Of a stretch of 64,000 nt of DNA, positions 10,692-20,698 are shown piece after piece (positions within the stretch are counted from its first letter, which is position 1; each line of letters starts with the position of its first letter). The DNA is from Phoma sp. XZ068 (Eukaryota > Ascomycota > Dothideomycetes > Pleosporales > Didymellaceae), in contig RBKR01000026.1 in assembly GCA_004835665.1 (NCBI GenBank), positions 868,001 through 932,000 of the forward strand. The letters are read 5' to 3'. The notes under the pieces were generated by a model, which was not told the origin of the DNA, ran no database searches, and saw nothing but the letters and a program-made list of their open reading frames with translations. Both the position numbers and the translations under genes were made by a program.

Positions 10692-11982
10692 ACTGCTTGT
10701 TCAAAACGCAAATTTGAAAATTATTGATGTTGTAAAGAGTTACTTAAGGTACCTGCAATTATATCGAGTGATGAGTATACGTGCAGCGGAAAGAGTGGAG
10801 AAAGAGTGGAGCAATTGGCCTCTGATGGTCCCGTCGGCTGTGGAGAAAAAGAGCCCCACCCCCAGATTACCACCTTTGCAGGTAGTTTGCTAAACACTTG
10901 AATTTCGTTTCATCTGGAAAGAGGTCTAAGGTTTAATGTACACTTGTGCTTTGGATTGTGCAAAGTCTTTCTTAAAGCAAAGTAAACTACCTTAAAATAT
11001 ACTATTATCGTTTACCGTAAGGTGTACAAACCGTTTAGGGGTAATTGAACGTAATAAGATACATTATAAAAGTGGAAGAAAAAGCTACAAGTATCACGTC
11101 ACTATGGTGTATATAACGTAGATATCCTACTGGAGAATATTCCTGGTTAAGTAGTACGAAAATAGACCGATTCGTGTACGATTAAGGGATCGGGCTCATG
11201 TAATGGCCAAGATCATTTACCGTCATCTACTGTGTTTGAGGTGTGACTTCTTAAGTACTTGCAAATGTCCACCGCCTGCTACCACGGTATTATCAACACC
11301 AAGATCGCTTTCATCGTCATATTTATCTTCTTTCCGCCACGATGTTGCTTCAGCGCCTGAATCTTTATCGGCAAAGTTTTCCGAGGTTCCTCTGTTATAC
11401 TGTTGCGTGGTGTCGCTATGCATCCTGCTATAACTGGCCGGAAAACATATTCCCGGGGCCTTAATTTAGACACGCCGTGAGCTCGCCCCGACCATATCAG
11501 ACTCACAACTTTCGCAAATAGCAGTCACATGGTCGACACCGTCGCTAGTTACCCCTGTCCCTCTGTCCTTTTCCTTCTCGGCTTTTGTATGTGTATAAGC
11601 GATGTCGTTTAGACATCCTTCCACGGTCCCGAGACCGCGGGTCTCTCTCTCGCCGACCAGGTGATGGACAAAATGAGCCCAAGAATCTATGCAAAGTGTT
11701 ATCTGGCTGACTCGTTCACGCAGCAGAGCATACAGATGGGGCTGCTGCGCGCATCGAGTGTGGCTAGCTCGTTATGAGCGTCGTGAAGGCCCAGTGCACT
11801 GTATCCACTCAATTCTTCGCCTTGGGACATGGACATGATAGTTGTCACCTTTCGGGCCCCATTTCTGTGCTTTGAGTGCTTCTTTTAGGCGGAACAAAGC
11901 ATGACCTCTCCTTGGGCCGGATTCAGGTGCTGGGCAGACATGTCAAGGTAACGGCAGCTCACTGAATGCCCTCTCATTCTAC
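10692..11982. other. Gene-free stretch upstream of hydrolase 2
   Basis: No ORF that looks coding. 10900-11200 is AT-rich. A short hairpin (GAGACC, 3-base loop, GGTCTC) lies at 11631-11645; its role is unknown. Nothing else seen. Confidence 0.4.
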
Positions 11983-12957
11983 CTACATCGCCAAGTTGAT
12001 CTCAACATTATGAATCATCAGCAAAAGCCCATGCTTTCCTACAGGCTTATCCTGTGCATACAATGCATCATGCTCTAACTGGTCCATCACCTCCTTCTCA
12101 GAGATGCTCCGTTGCTCAGAGGGCCATTCCCCCCACCAATCCCAGAAGTATTCGTTCGCCTCTATCTGCTGCTGCCGGAGCCGCTGTATATGCTTCGTGC
12201 GCTCAGCTAACAGCGCTTCAACAGGTCCAGGAGCAATGGTATCATTGCCATGTCCAGTTGCGAGTAAATGGGTTGTATATTGCTCAGGGTGTTCAAACCA
12301 GACGCCACAATTTAGATCTGAGCAGCCGAAAGGCTTGTGCTGTCCTTCAAAGTGATACTTTTCTATAGCTGCGGCTCGATATATTTCAGCTGCGTAGGAC
12401 TGGCTCGCGAACATTTCCCAAAGCGTGTGTGACTTGAGAAAATCTCCAACACGCCCACGGTACGGCTTCTCGGGCGGTACCACAATGACTCCAGGAAGTT
12501 TTGAGCGTGGCATCTGCTTTGGTGTCACACTGCTGTATGAGTCTCCTTGACCAGTTCTTAGTTGCCACAATACCCTCTTCCTTCGACGGCCCGCAGCCTC
12601 GTCTTCTGTTTCAGGCGTGTAGAAAAACACCTCAATACGTTGAGGACATAGTAGCGCCATCTTTTGATAGCATTCAGTCAAGGGCGGCTTCTTATGGATT
12701 GGCACTCCATCTGTGCTGATCATGATACGTTTTACCCGAAGACAAAGGCGCTGCACGTTTCTCCAGAACTCTTTGATACCAGAATCAATGTGATCGATGA
12801 ATAACTCGATGAGCTCTTCGTGGGAACCGGCCGTTTCCCACGCATTCTCAGGTGACCAGTCTCTCAGAGTCAAGTCGCACAGCAAGTCAAGCTGCTCGAT
12901 ACTGGCCAAGAAGCCAACATCGTACCTTGACTCGCCAGGGAGGCCACAACCTAGCAA
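11983..12957 (-). CDS. Fungal protein of unknown function with a C2H2-like segment; 5' end unresolved
   Basis: An open frame of about 324 codons. I recognise no named family. A Cys/His segment, CSDLNCGVWFEHPEQYTTHLLATGH, resembles a C2H2 zinc finger with an atypical first pair (CxxxxC). The N-terminal half has two predicted long helices and the tail is acidic and Trp-rich. The upstream end has no in-frame ATG: the frame opens after a TGA near 13000. A possible first exon begins at the ATG 13107-13109 (MSAFTGVVEYL...), but no single donor/acceptor pair gave a convincing phase and length, so the first residues are uncertain. It could also be a gene that has lost its start. Confidence 0.55.
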   Translation of the reverse strand: MLGCGLPGESRYDVGFLASIEQLDLLCDLTLRDWSPENAWETAGSHEELIELFIDHIDSGIKEFWRNVQRLCLRVKRIMISTDGVPIHKKPPLTECYQKMALLCPQRIEVFFYTPETEDEAAGRRRKRVLWQLRTGQGDSYSSVTPKQMPRSKLPGVIVVPPEKPYRGRVGDFLKSHTLWEMFASQSYAAEIYRAAAIEKYHFEGQHKPFGCSDLNCGVWFEHPEQYTTHLLATGHGNDTIAPGPVEALLAERTKHIQRLRQQQIEANEYFWDWWGEWPSEQRSISEKEVMDQLEHDALYAQDKPVGKHGLLLMIHNVEINLAM

Positions 12958-13262
12958 AGATTCCGCACAAAGGGAATCACCGACTGCGCGTGGTCTACAT
13001 CATCCCACTTTATTTCAATTCACCCTGGTAACATGTTCGATATCTCATAGGCTCGAATTTTGTATCTGCGGTCTATCAGATACTCCACCACGCCCGTAAA
13101 AGCTGACATAGGAACTTTCTACAAATGCCCGATCTCCGAACAAAACCGGACTCGTCCTGCAATCCACCTAGAGATACAAGGAAAAGTCAGGCAACCATTG
13201 GAAGGAATAGAGCAGTCACAAGTCCAGCTTACAGACCACTTCCTAAACCCAGGGAAGCTAGC

Positions 13263-14480
13263 CTAAGCCAGTCCGATCTCCATGCCCTTCAAAACACGTT
13301 TGCAGGGTTCAGTAATGTTACCGTCTCCGCTGCATGGTGGCATTTTCTTGTCTGTCGGCATGAGACCTACCTTGCCCCAAGTTGCCATCATAGAGTATTT
13401 TGGAAATTTGCTGTCACCCTTCACGGCGACACTTTCAATTGTCAGCAGCATCGCAATATCCTCGGCATGGTACAGAGCACCGGACTTACCTGGTTGAAAA
13501 CGGCGATTCTCCAGAAAGCTCCACAATTCCGAGGCATTATTTTCCGCGAAGTCCTGCACCTTCTTGGTTCCTGTTCCATGTGCAGGGGTGCCCAGGTACA
13601 CTCCCTTCCCGGGGACAAACAGAGCTGCGGCAACAATACCAGAGTTTGATGTCCTTTTCGCTTGGACTTCTTCGTACGCGGATTTGGCAATTTGTACCAG
13701 AGTCGTGGCGCTAATCGTATTGCCCGTTTCCATCCGGTAGCCACGCCAAGTGTCCGTGCCCCAATCACCACCATCGGTCATTGCTTCGAAGTCACAATCA
13801 CCATAGTCCGAAGACTTCTTGCCTTCGCTCCCAGCTCTGCGGAGTAGCGTGTCGATGAGGCCTCGCACAACTTTCGTGGGATTCTTATTGTCCCTGTTGC
13901 TCTCGTCCTTGCCAGCACCCTTTGTCTTTCCCGGCTTCAGGCTGCATGTCGTCTTGGCGGGTGGCTTTTCTGGCGTCTTGTCTTTTGGTTTCTTGGGGTT
14001 TTTGTTATTGTCAGGCTTCGGTGTCTTGTTGCCCTTCGGTTTTGTGGCTATTGGCTTCGCGGGTTCGGGCTTCTTCGCTGGCTTCTTTTCGGCAGCTCCG
14101 AGGCCTCGCACCTCGTTATTTGAGTAGTCCAGTTGAATCTCAACCGTCAGGCCATTGGTGATAAAGTTGCCACCACCTGTATTCTTGCCGGAGATGCATG
14201 CTTCAATAATGGACTGGAAACTCGCTTTGCAAATGCTCTCACTGTATACAGGTATGTCCTCGGTACGGGTGCGGGTGAAAACCATAGACTCGAATATCAT
14301 CTGAAAAGTCTTTTCATCATTGTTACCGCAAAGCTCATCGGTGGCATCCTCAAATCCATTTCTTTCGGCCTCGGAGATAATGCGAGGCCTGTAGTGCAAG
14401 GCCTCGGAGTTGCAGAGGACATCTGCCAGAGCTGCATTGAAAGACACTGCCAGAGGGGCCAAGATCATAGCAGTTCTCAT
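13263..14480 (-). CDS. Secreted Lys/Pro-rich protein with deaminase-like C-terminal domain
   Basis: Intronless, 405 residues. A signal peptide (residues 1-19, cleavage after ALA) leads into an N-terminal domain with four Cys, then a linker at about 128-200 dominated by K, P, T and N. The C-terminal domain has a block GIVAAALFVPGKGVYLG, then LYHAEDIAM with H338, A339 and E340, and PC at 383 followed by a second PC at 393. An H-A-E motif plus P-C...C is the zinc-site signature of the cytidine-deaminase-like fold, which fungi use in secreted effector or toxin-like proteins. The C-to-C gap of nine residues is longer than the classic two, so the assignment is tentative. No immunity gene is seen next door. 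Confidence 0.65.
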   Translation of the reverse strand: MRTAMILAPLAVSFNAALADVLCNSEALHYRPRIISEAERNGFEDATDELCGNNDEKTFQMIFESMVFTRTRTEDIPVYSESICKASFQSIIEACISGKNTGGGNFITNGLTVEIQLDYSNNEVRGLGAAEKKPAKKPEPAKPIATKPKGNKTPKPDNNKNPKKPKDKTPEKPPAKTTCSLKPGKTKGAGKDESNRDNKNPTKVVRGLIDTLLRRAGSEGKKSSDYGDCDFEAMTDGGDWGTDTWRGYRMETGNTISATTLVQIAKSAYEEVQAKRTSNSGIVAAALFVPGKGVYLGTPAHGTGTKKVQDFAENNASELWSFLENRRFQPGKSGALYHAEDIAMLLTIESVAVKGDSKFPKYSMMATWGKVGLMPTDKKMPPCSGDGNITEPCKRVLKGMEIGLA

Positions 14481-14511
14481 TTTGATTGGAAACGACTGTT
14501 ATAAAAATCAA

Positions 14512-14531
14512 CGAATGAATGAATGAATGAG
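14512..14531 (+). repeat. GAAT microsatellite
   Basis: About five copies of a tetranucleotide just upstream of the secreted-protein gene start, inside its probable promoter or 5' leader. Confidence 0.8.
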
Positions 14532-14639
14532 TGAACGACTACCAGAATCGTTCTAAGATGGCGAATGGGAGAGTAGGTTGTAATGACTGTGATGACTTTG
14601 TTGTAACTATCTAGCATGATCATAACATTATATACCATC

Positions 14640-15300
14640 TTAAGCCCATAATTGATTCGGCTTTTGCGCTTCCAAGAGGACACAACACCTGAGGAAACAA
14701 GACCACCGGAGTTGTACGCCAATCAAGTGTTGTTTGCAAGGCTCAATGACTTCTTAGAAAACCCAAAAGATAAAAAAATAGTAGTAATTGGGGTTTAAGA
14801 CGTTAGAAATAATCAGAATCCCAATAACAACGGGACGCATAACAAACGCTACACCTCAATAGTTTTTGACTTGGAGAGTCTCCTAGAGAACACAAGGCAG
14901 TTAAAAGCTAGTAACGGATCAGTAACAGCAGAACCACTCCCAGGCGACGCCTTTCCACAGCTCAGAACTCTAAGGGAAATTGCGCAGCAGGAGGTTCAAG
15001 GAATATAGGCTAGCCCTAATCTAAGTGTACACTCGTCTTACTCGCCCACTATTCATGTTCTTGTATCTTAGAAAAGCCCTTTACCAACAGAGCAGTTTCT
15101 GCAGCTTGCAATACCTAGTCAGAAATCTAACAATATTAAGACATGCATGTAGGCGGACTTCTTAAAAGGCCAGTCAACTCGAGAAATAGGAGCGCTTAGA
15201 TGCACAATTTCTGGCGAAGACGAACGGAAAGCCAACGAGTCTTCCACTAAGTCAAAAAACGCAATTACAGTAACGTTAATCAAATAATGCATCGTTATTA
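14640..15300 (+). pseudogene. Decayed coding remnants, family unknown
   Basis: Several short stretches on the plus strand read like protein but are cut by stops and frame changes: 14686-14800 (...PPELYANQVLFARLNDFLENP), 14870-15010 (...LPGDAFPQLRTLREIAQQEV) and 15153-15285 (...STREIGALRCTISGEDE). They run up to the hAT end at 15389. They may be the debris of one mobile-element or accessory gene. No family recognised. Confidence 0.3.
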
Positions 15301-15388
15301 CAGCAACGGATCATGGAATGTTAGTGACTTGCACTGGTTGCAGCACGACCACCCCTGCAGTACACTATCCCAGGGCCCTATCCCAGGG

Positions 15389-17440
15389 TAGGGGTGGACA
15401 CGAATAACCGATATAGTCGCATTCGTACGAATATTCGTAATTTTTCATTCGTATTCGCAGCGTTTTTTGGTTGCGAATGCGAATGCAAATATAATTGCCT
15501 TTATTTGTAATTATTCGTGTTATTCGTAACGTTCTGGAAAATACTAGTTACAGAGGAGCTCCAGATTTATATGCATCTCTCAACAACATTACTCGCCTCA
15601 TAGTCTCTGAGTTTAAGGAATATCGCCGTACACCCAACAAATCTCGTCCGCAATTAAAGAGCCTTTCCACTGCCACCTCAGAGGCTGGTATTGCTAGGTA
15701 GTCTCTTGCGGCCGCTGCCATCCGGGGGTATTCGTCTCTATGCATCCTCCACCAAGAAAACAGCCAGTCCTTTTCCTTCGTCACTGATTCATGAACCATC
15801 ACCATGTCTTCTTCAAAGTAACGGTCGATATCAGAACGTTGCTTCTTTTGAGGCTGCAACGTCTGCAGCACACGAGCCTCAATACTTTGTGGCTCGGCGT
15901 TCTGCTCTTTTTAGGCTGATGAATCCTGCTCCAGCTTCAATAGGTACTGTTCATGGAGCTGTTCCTTTATGCTGGTTGTAACTTCTATGGCAGCATCGTC
16001 TCCTAATTCCTTCTCCAATAGTAGCGTCTTGAAGCGCGGATCCAGTATGAGCGCTATATAGTAGGCATCTTGTGCGTCCATGAGGTCATAATACTTCCTG
16101 TACTTCTTCATGCCTGCGGATACCGCCGAGCTGATCTCCGGGTTCAAGCCCGAAAATTCTCCTTGTGCAGAGGCAGCATCGTCCAACATGTCGTGCAGCT
16201 CATAGTATATTGGTATTGCAAGACAGATCTGAGGCTGACGTCTTGACACCAGCTGGGTGAACTCGTCAAACTTGGAAAGGAGATTTTCGATTTGCTGGAG
16301 ATAGGACCAGTCCTTGGGAGTAAACGGTGGCAAGCAATTCTGATTCTCTATCCACTTCTTGATCTGTGTCTTTGCTTGTAACGCATCCTTAAGCATGCAA
16401 TAGGTGGAGTTCTAGCAATTTTGAACATTATACTTGATAAATTTATCGTTTAGGCTGTGTGTCTGCCAGGTAACCTTCCACTGCTGCCTTCGTTGCGGCG
16501 TCCTGGCTATCTAGAGAACTAGGATCTGAAGTCAGGCTAATGCAGAGTGCTGTCTAATCTTCTTATTCTCTTACAAGAGGTCACACATTTCGTTTGCTGT
16601 CTTATAGTCCCCTGCTTTTAACTCTAAAAGAATGTTGCTAGCAATGAGATAAAGCACGTGTGCTAAACAACGTATATAACTGTCAACGCCAAGGAAGCGC
16701 AGATGCCCTTTACCTGCTAGTGCATTTCCTGCTGATAGCTTATCTATTAGGTTGAAGTACAACTCAGACACCAGCGTCTCGTTGTTGGAAGCATTGTCCG
16801 CAGTAATAGTAAGAAGTTTGTGCTCAATTTGAAGCTCGGTGAGCATCTTTTGCACCAATTGTGCCATGTTTTCTCCGCTATGAATCCCCCAAAGCTCTGC
16901 AAACTCAAGGACTCGCTCCTTATACTCAAAGTCTGCTGTCAACCAGTGCCCAATCACAGCCAGTATAGCTTTGGAATTTTTGCTTGTCCAGACATCCAAG
17001 GAGAGGGCGATTGTGCTGCTAGTCTGGGCTAGTTCCTCAATCAACTAGGCTCGAGATAAGTCAAATTCGGCGTCAATCCGTCGAACTACGGTTTTGCGAC
17101 AGCTGAATGGAAGCGTGACACCCAGTAGGTCCTTAAATATCTGCTGAAATACTGGGGACTCAATTGCTATAAAGGCCATACCATCCATAACAATCCAACA
17201 GATTAAATTTCGTTCCATTAAGCTTGCTACAGCCAGTTCCGTCTTCTTGTTAAGCATGGAAACAATAGATTGCTGCTTAATCCTTCCGGGAATTTCCTCA
17301 TCATGCTCGTCACATCGTTCGCAAGTTGAGGCCGTAGATATAAAGGAATAGGTTGCGCTCTGGAAAAAGCAACAGAGATATTTCTCAAATAAAAGATAAT
17401 TTTGACTCTATTGAGACTTGCATCACATGCGCCACAGTAT
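15389..17440 (-). mobile_element. hAT-superfamily DNA transposon relic
   Basis: The element carries a decayed hAT transposase (next entry). Its 3' terminus is probably TAGGGGTGGACACGAATA at about 15389, a sequence type found at fungal hAT ends, followed by ATTCGT-rich subterminal repeats (15420-15530). I could not find a matching inverted copy on the other side, so the 5' end is truncated or too mutated, and no 8-bp target duplication can be called. The 5' limit is approximate. Confidence 0.7.
15548..17370 (-). pseudogene. hAT transposase pseudogene, one frame with six in-frame stops
   Basis: All four open pieces (17257-17045, 17044-16571, 16396-15911, 15871-15548) lie in the same minus-strand frame. 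The stops are TAG 17045-17047, TAA 16571-16573, TGA 16532-16534, TAG 16511-16513, TAG 16412-16414 and TAA 15911-15913. Landmarks are those of Ac/Restless-type transposases: a CxxC piece near the start, LSLDVWTSKN, ITADNASNNE, CLAHVL, NSTYCMLKDAL, LDPRFK, and the C-terminal dimerisation block DYLAIPASEVAVERLF. Part of 16397-16573 may be an intron (GTAAGA...TTCAG), since a second frame there also looks coding. Stops without obvious frameshifts fit point mutation such as RIP. Confidence 0.85.
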
Positions 17441-17520
17441 TAGAGTTCTCATACGAGTCATACCAACAATAATGAATCGGCTCGCTTCCGCCTAGAAAAT
17501 GGCGCCAAGGTGTATCCCTG

Positions 17521-17631
17521 CCGGGATCCTGCCCCATCAGCCGACCGATCGAGTTTAGCGTAATGTCGATCGTTTAGCGGACAATCGAAAGGCGCTTAGG
17601 GATACGGCATCAGCACCCATTGGCGGCGATA
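17521..17631 (+). repeat. Left inverted-repeat arm
   Basis: Starts near CCGGGATCCTGCCCC and continues through GGCGCTTAGGGATACGGCAT to TTGGCGGCGATA. Pairs with 19668-19770. Confidence 0.7.
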
Positions 17632-17681
17632 GCTTCTCGGATGGGCTTGGCGCGTCTGTGTCGAAGCTCTGACACCTTGGC

Positions 17682-18360
17682 ATTCAAATCGCGCGAGATC
17701 TAAACGAGCGATGTGTCCACGCTCTTAAAAGTTATGCCACAATTTTCGAAGTAACTGACTACTGCCTGCCCTCTGGAAATGGCATCTTTCCAGGATAGGC
17801 TTCATTGGAGCAACTCCAACATTGTCAACTTATGTATGAATACCCCGCATTTCGCTGGATCTCTGCACGGAAACCAGTTAACCAAGATATCTAAGAACTT
17901 GGTTGTAAAGTTTGGAATAGGTGTCCGCTACTAGGAAGCTGCAAATCAGGAATACGCGCGTCTTCATGTGGACAGTGCAATCTTGTATATACCACAAGTG
18001 TTCTGCTACTTTAAAGACACTTCGTGCAGTTTTCGCATGGGCTATATTGTCATGGAATTCGTGTCTGGAGTTGGATTACATACGCTTGACGTACGCAGCG
18101 ATCCAAGTATTACAAAGCGTACCATGGATGCAGTTTGACAGCTCGCTGCCATTCCAATGGCCCTGCATAAAGGACCTGGCCCTGTTGGAGGTGGTGCTGC
18201 CTACGGCTACCTTTGGTCCGAAACTGGAACCAGCTGCAACCTAAGAACTATCAACAATATAGAGAGTTAGTTCAACAGAAGGCTCGCGGTTGTCAAGCAG
18301 CCACTGATATCTCTAGCACACCAAAAACAATTAACAATGCGTCATATGGATCTTGTTAGG
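17682..18360 (+). pseudogene. Decayed aminoglycoside-phosphotransferase-like/protein-kinase-like gene
   Basis: Two plus-strand frames read as one kinase-like protein. 17682-17870 gives SYATIFEVTDYCLPSGNGIFPG then a stop. From 17896 the frame gives NLVVKFGIGV, a TAG at 17932-17934, then IPQVFCYF, MGYIVMEFVSGVGL (the hinge region of APH-type kinases), a further stop, and QLAAIPMALHKGPGPVGG. The VVKFG strand with its Lys and the IVMEFV-SG hinge are the recognisable parts. The catalytic HGD loop is not readable further on. A frame change between about 17,780 and 17,890 may be an intron or an indel. Several in-frame TAG/TAA codons show it is dead. Confidence 0.55.
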
Positions 18361-18750
18361 CGGAACATCTGTACCTTGTCAGACTCAAGGATTTGTTTCT
18401 TCGACTGGGCCTTTGCTGGCTTCTATCCTGCCATATTCGAAATCCAGATTTTCCGGGACCTGCGTGCTATGGACAATGTCTAGTTTGCCCAGCTTCTTCA
18501 CTTGTCACCAAGGCCTAATGCCAACAATAAAAAGATCCTGCAATATCTAAGCTCACCAGCAATAGTCAATAATCAATACAGGTAAGTACAGAAGTAACAT
18601 TTTGCAAACATCTATATAACATATCCCAGTTTCGACTATTCATGCTCGGACCAGGTCATATCTGAAGACACAGCGCCACCACCATCGCTGCCCCCATTCC
18701 CGACAATTTGAAAGAAAATGGTCAATGAGATGCTCATTTCTTTATGTTGT

Positions 18751-19534
18751 TCAACAAAATTCGCCTTTCTTCATCTCTAGCCAGATCGGTTCGAGATTTC
18801 TCGAGTAGTTGTAGCTCAGGGCCTGCAATAGTTCGCCGTCGACTTTGTTCTTATCGACGTAATTCTTGTTCGCAAGGCCGCGCATCACGTTCAAACTAAA
18901 ATTGTTTAGTCTGATCGAACATCGACAATAGCATAACACTTACATCCACCATCGACAGCCGACCCCACCCTCGTTCATGTCATATCTGTCCCATATCTGA
19001 TATCTAATCTTGCGCTCAATTTAATCAACTGTAATGCCTGACGCAGCTGGCAGATCGAACCACCGGACAGCTGTATTCGATTCCACATACGCATGCTCTC
19101 GAATCTCAAAAATCCCACGACGAGAATGCGGATCAGGGTTTGTTTTCATGTTCAGCTGTACTGAACCTCTTGGAACGAGCAAATAGATCGTCCAATGATT
19201 CTGGCTCAGAGCACCGCCATGCATCACCGGTCCCATAGTGTGCGCCACGATTCGAAAGGTTGACACAATTTTGGCTCGGTAGTCGAGAGGTGTGGAGACC
19301 GCTGATGAGGCCACGGAAGCTGAAGAGACGGCTTTCTGAGAGCTTCTGATTGTTAGTCTGGATCTTGTTTGAGAGCTATTTTTCTTACCGCTCTGACCCC
19401 CAGAAACCTTGGGGAAAGCCTTGCGCCCCCGATGTCAACTGGTAGTATATCCCGCGAGCATCGTTAACAGTGATCTTGTAATGGTAATTTAAGTTAGCGT
19501 CATCAATCTGATCAGGTCTGTACGAGGATGACAT
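18751..19534 (-). pseudogene. Fungal protein of unknown family (possibly DUF7770), three exons, one premature stop
   Basis: Exons 19389-19534, 18944-19345 and 18751-18895 are phase-consistent across introns of 43 and 48 bp (both GTAAG...AG) and would give about 230 codons, but a TAA at 19021-19023 interrupts exon 2 in frame. On both sides the reading is coherent: FRIVAHTMGP, NHWTIYLLVP, GSVQLNMKTNPDP, RRGIFEIREH before the stop, and EGGVGCRWW, ALSYNYSRNLEP after it. I recall this pattern from a widespread fungal family of unknown function often found near repeats; the DUF number is from memory. A single C-to-T change at a CAA codon would explain the stop. Confidence 0.6.
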
Positions 19535-19667
19535 GATTGAAGGAATAATTCAGCGGCCAATTACAGCTGGTGTAATGTTGAAGCGGTTGTCATTATAAGA
19601 GCGGAAAATGGCGTCTCTAAATAAGAGTTGTTGGAAGTGCCAGACCTACAATAGCAACAGGAAATAT

Positions 19668-19770
19668 CGCCGCCCGCCAATGGGGGCTGATGCCGTATCC
19701 CTAAGCGCCTTCGCCAAACAGACGGATTGACGCTAAGCCTAGTCAGTCAATTAGAAGGGCAGGATCACTG
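19668..19770 (-). repeat. Right inverted-repeat arm
   Basis: Read on the minus strand it begins CAGTGATCCTGCCC and contains the same 26-bp core. Pairs with 17521-17631. Confidence 0.7.
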
Positions 19771-20429
19771 CGCAACGTGTGTTGCAACTGGGTTTACGGG
19801 TGTGATATGAGCTCGAATGTAGTCGGACTCGATAGTCATGTTTTGCAGAGCAGTCATGTGATGGGGTCCTAGGCTTACAGTTTCCATTAGATTGCTAAGA
19901 TCGCGCTGTCTACCAACCGCAAAAACACAAGCGGTCCGGGTAAGTGTTTGCACCTTTTGCCCAGATTGGGACGTCGAGTTTACTGACGGCTTCCTAGAAC
20001 GCTACATAGTTTATGATCTTGACAACTGCCTAACTAGGAAATATTATCCTTATCCGGCGCTGAAGTTTATATAACCTGTATTTTTGCTGCTGCAAAATAG
20101 ACTTCCACGGACAGACAGACGTCAATATACCATTCGTTATCGCATGATCTTGCCCTGACACCAGATCACATCGAATCTTAAGTGATAATTGTGCATATTG
20201 GAACAGCAACAGCGGAGTTGCGGCAGCAAGGTGTGCACGACCCTCTATCTCGCTCTCATACTTTCTCCACCAAGTGGCAATAGGCAGATATGACCGGCGG
20301 ATCCGAGGCACCGATAATAATGTGGCTGTGATCCTTTTTACAATTACTGCCCCGAGATAGTTGGAGCATCTACTACCTGCACGTGTGGATGTCAACGCCC
20401 CGGCCTAGGATGTCCAGACACCACCCCCA
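19771..20429. other. Intergenic, no gene seen
   Basis: Between the right inverted repeat and the ankyrin fragment. Only short, unconvincing frames. Confidence 0.35.
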
Positions 20430-20594
20430 GACTCTAGGGACTATGATGGTCTGACGCCGCTGCCGTGGGCGGTAACAAGCGGGCACGAGGCTGTTGTCAA
20501 GCTGCAACTCGCGGACGGTATCGACTCGAAATCTAGGGCGCTTGATACCCGTAAGAATTACGGTATTAACATTCCTTTTGTTGCATCCTCATAG
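20430..20594 (+). pseudogene. Ankyrin-repeat gene fragment
   Basis: 54 codons open to a stop contain one clear ankyrin unit: DYDGLTPLPWAVTSGHEAVV then KLQLADGIDSKS. The TPL-x-A-x-x-x-GHEAVVKLLL pattern is diagnostic, with Pro for the usual His/Ser in TPL-PWAV. No partner units are readable either side, so it is a relic, perhaps of a NACHT/ankyrin gene. It ends about 100 bp before the 3' end of the HET gene on the other strand. Confidence 0.6.
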
Positions 20595-20698
20595 ATGTAC
20601 TTGGCTCCGGTATCAGGAAGCTCAACTTGGTCTACTCCAAATAAATTTATGATAAGTCCAGCGACGTGCGCGTTGCTTGCGATCCTTGGATTTCTGCA

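Larger units (their letters stand above)
17521..19770. mobile_element. About 2.25-kb segment bounded by long imperfect inverted repeats, carrying two pseudogenes
   Basis: The left arm (17521-17631) and the right arm (19668-19770) are inverted copies with a perfect 26-bp core (17589-17614 against 19686-19711). The outer parts match with many differences, most of them C/T or G/A. Inside are a kinase-like pseudogene on + and an unknown-family pseudogene on -. No transposase is seen. It could be a non-autonomous TIR element that captured genes, or an inverted duplication. No target-site duplication could be identified, and the outer limits are approximate. Confidence 0.55.

Noticed and set aside
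12958..13262. First exon MSAFTGVVEYL... for the gene ending at 11983
   Set aside because: Joining it needs an intron of 29-38 bp, or skips most of the exon; not convincing.
17921..18244. 107-codon plus-strand frame inside the inverted-repeat element
   Set aside because: It is out of frame with the kinase-like relic that explains the same bases.
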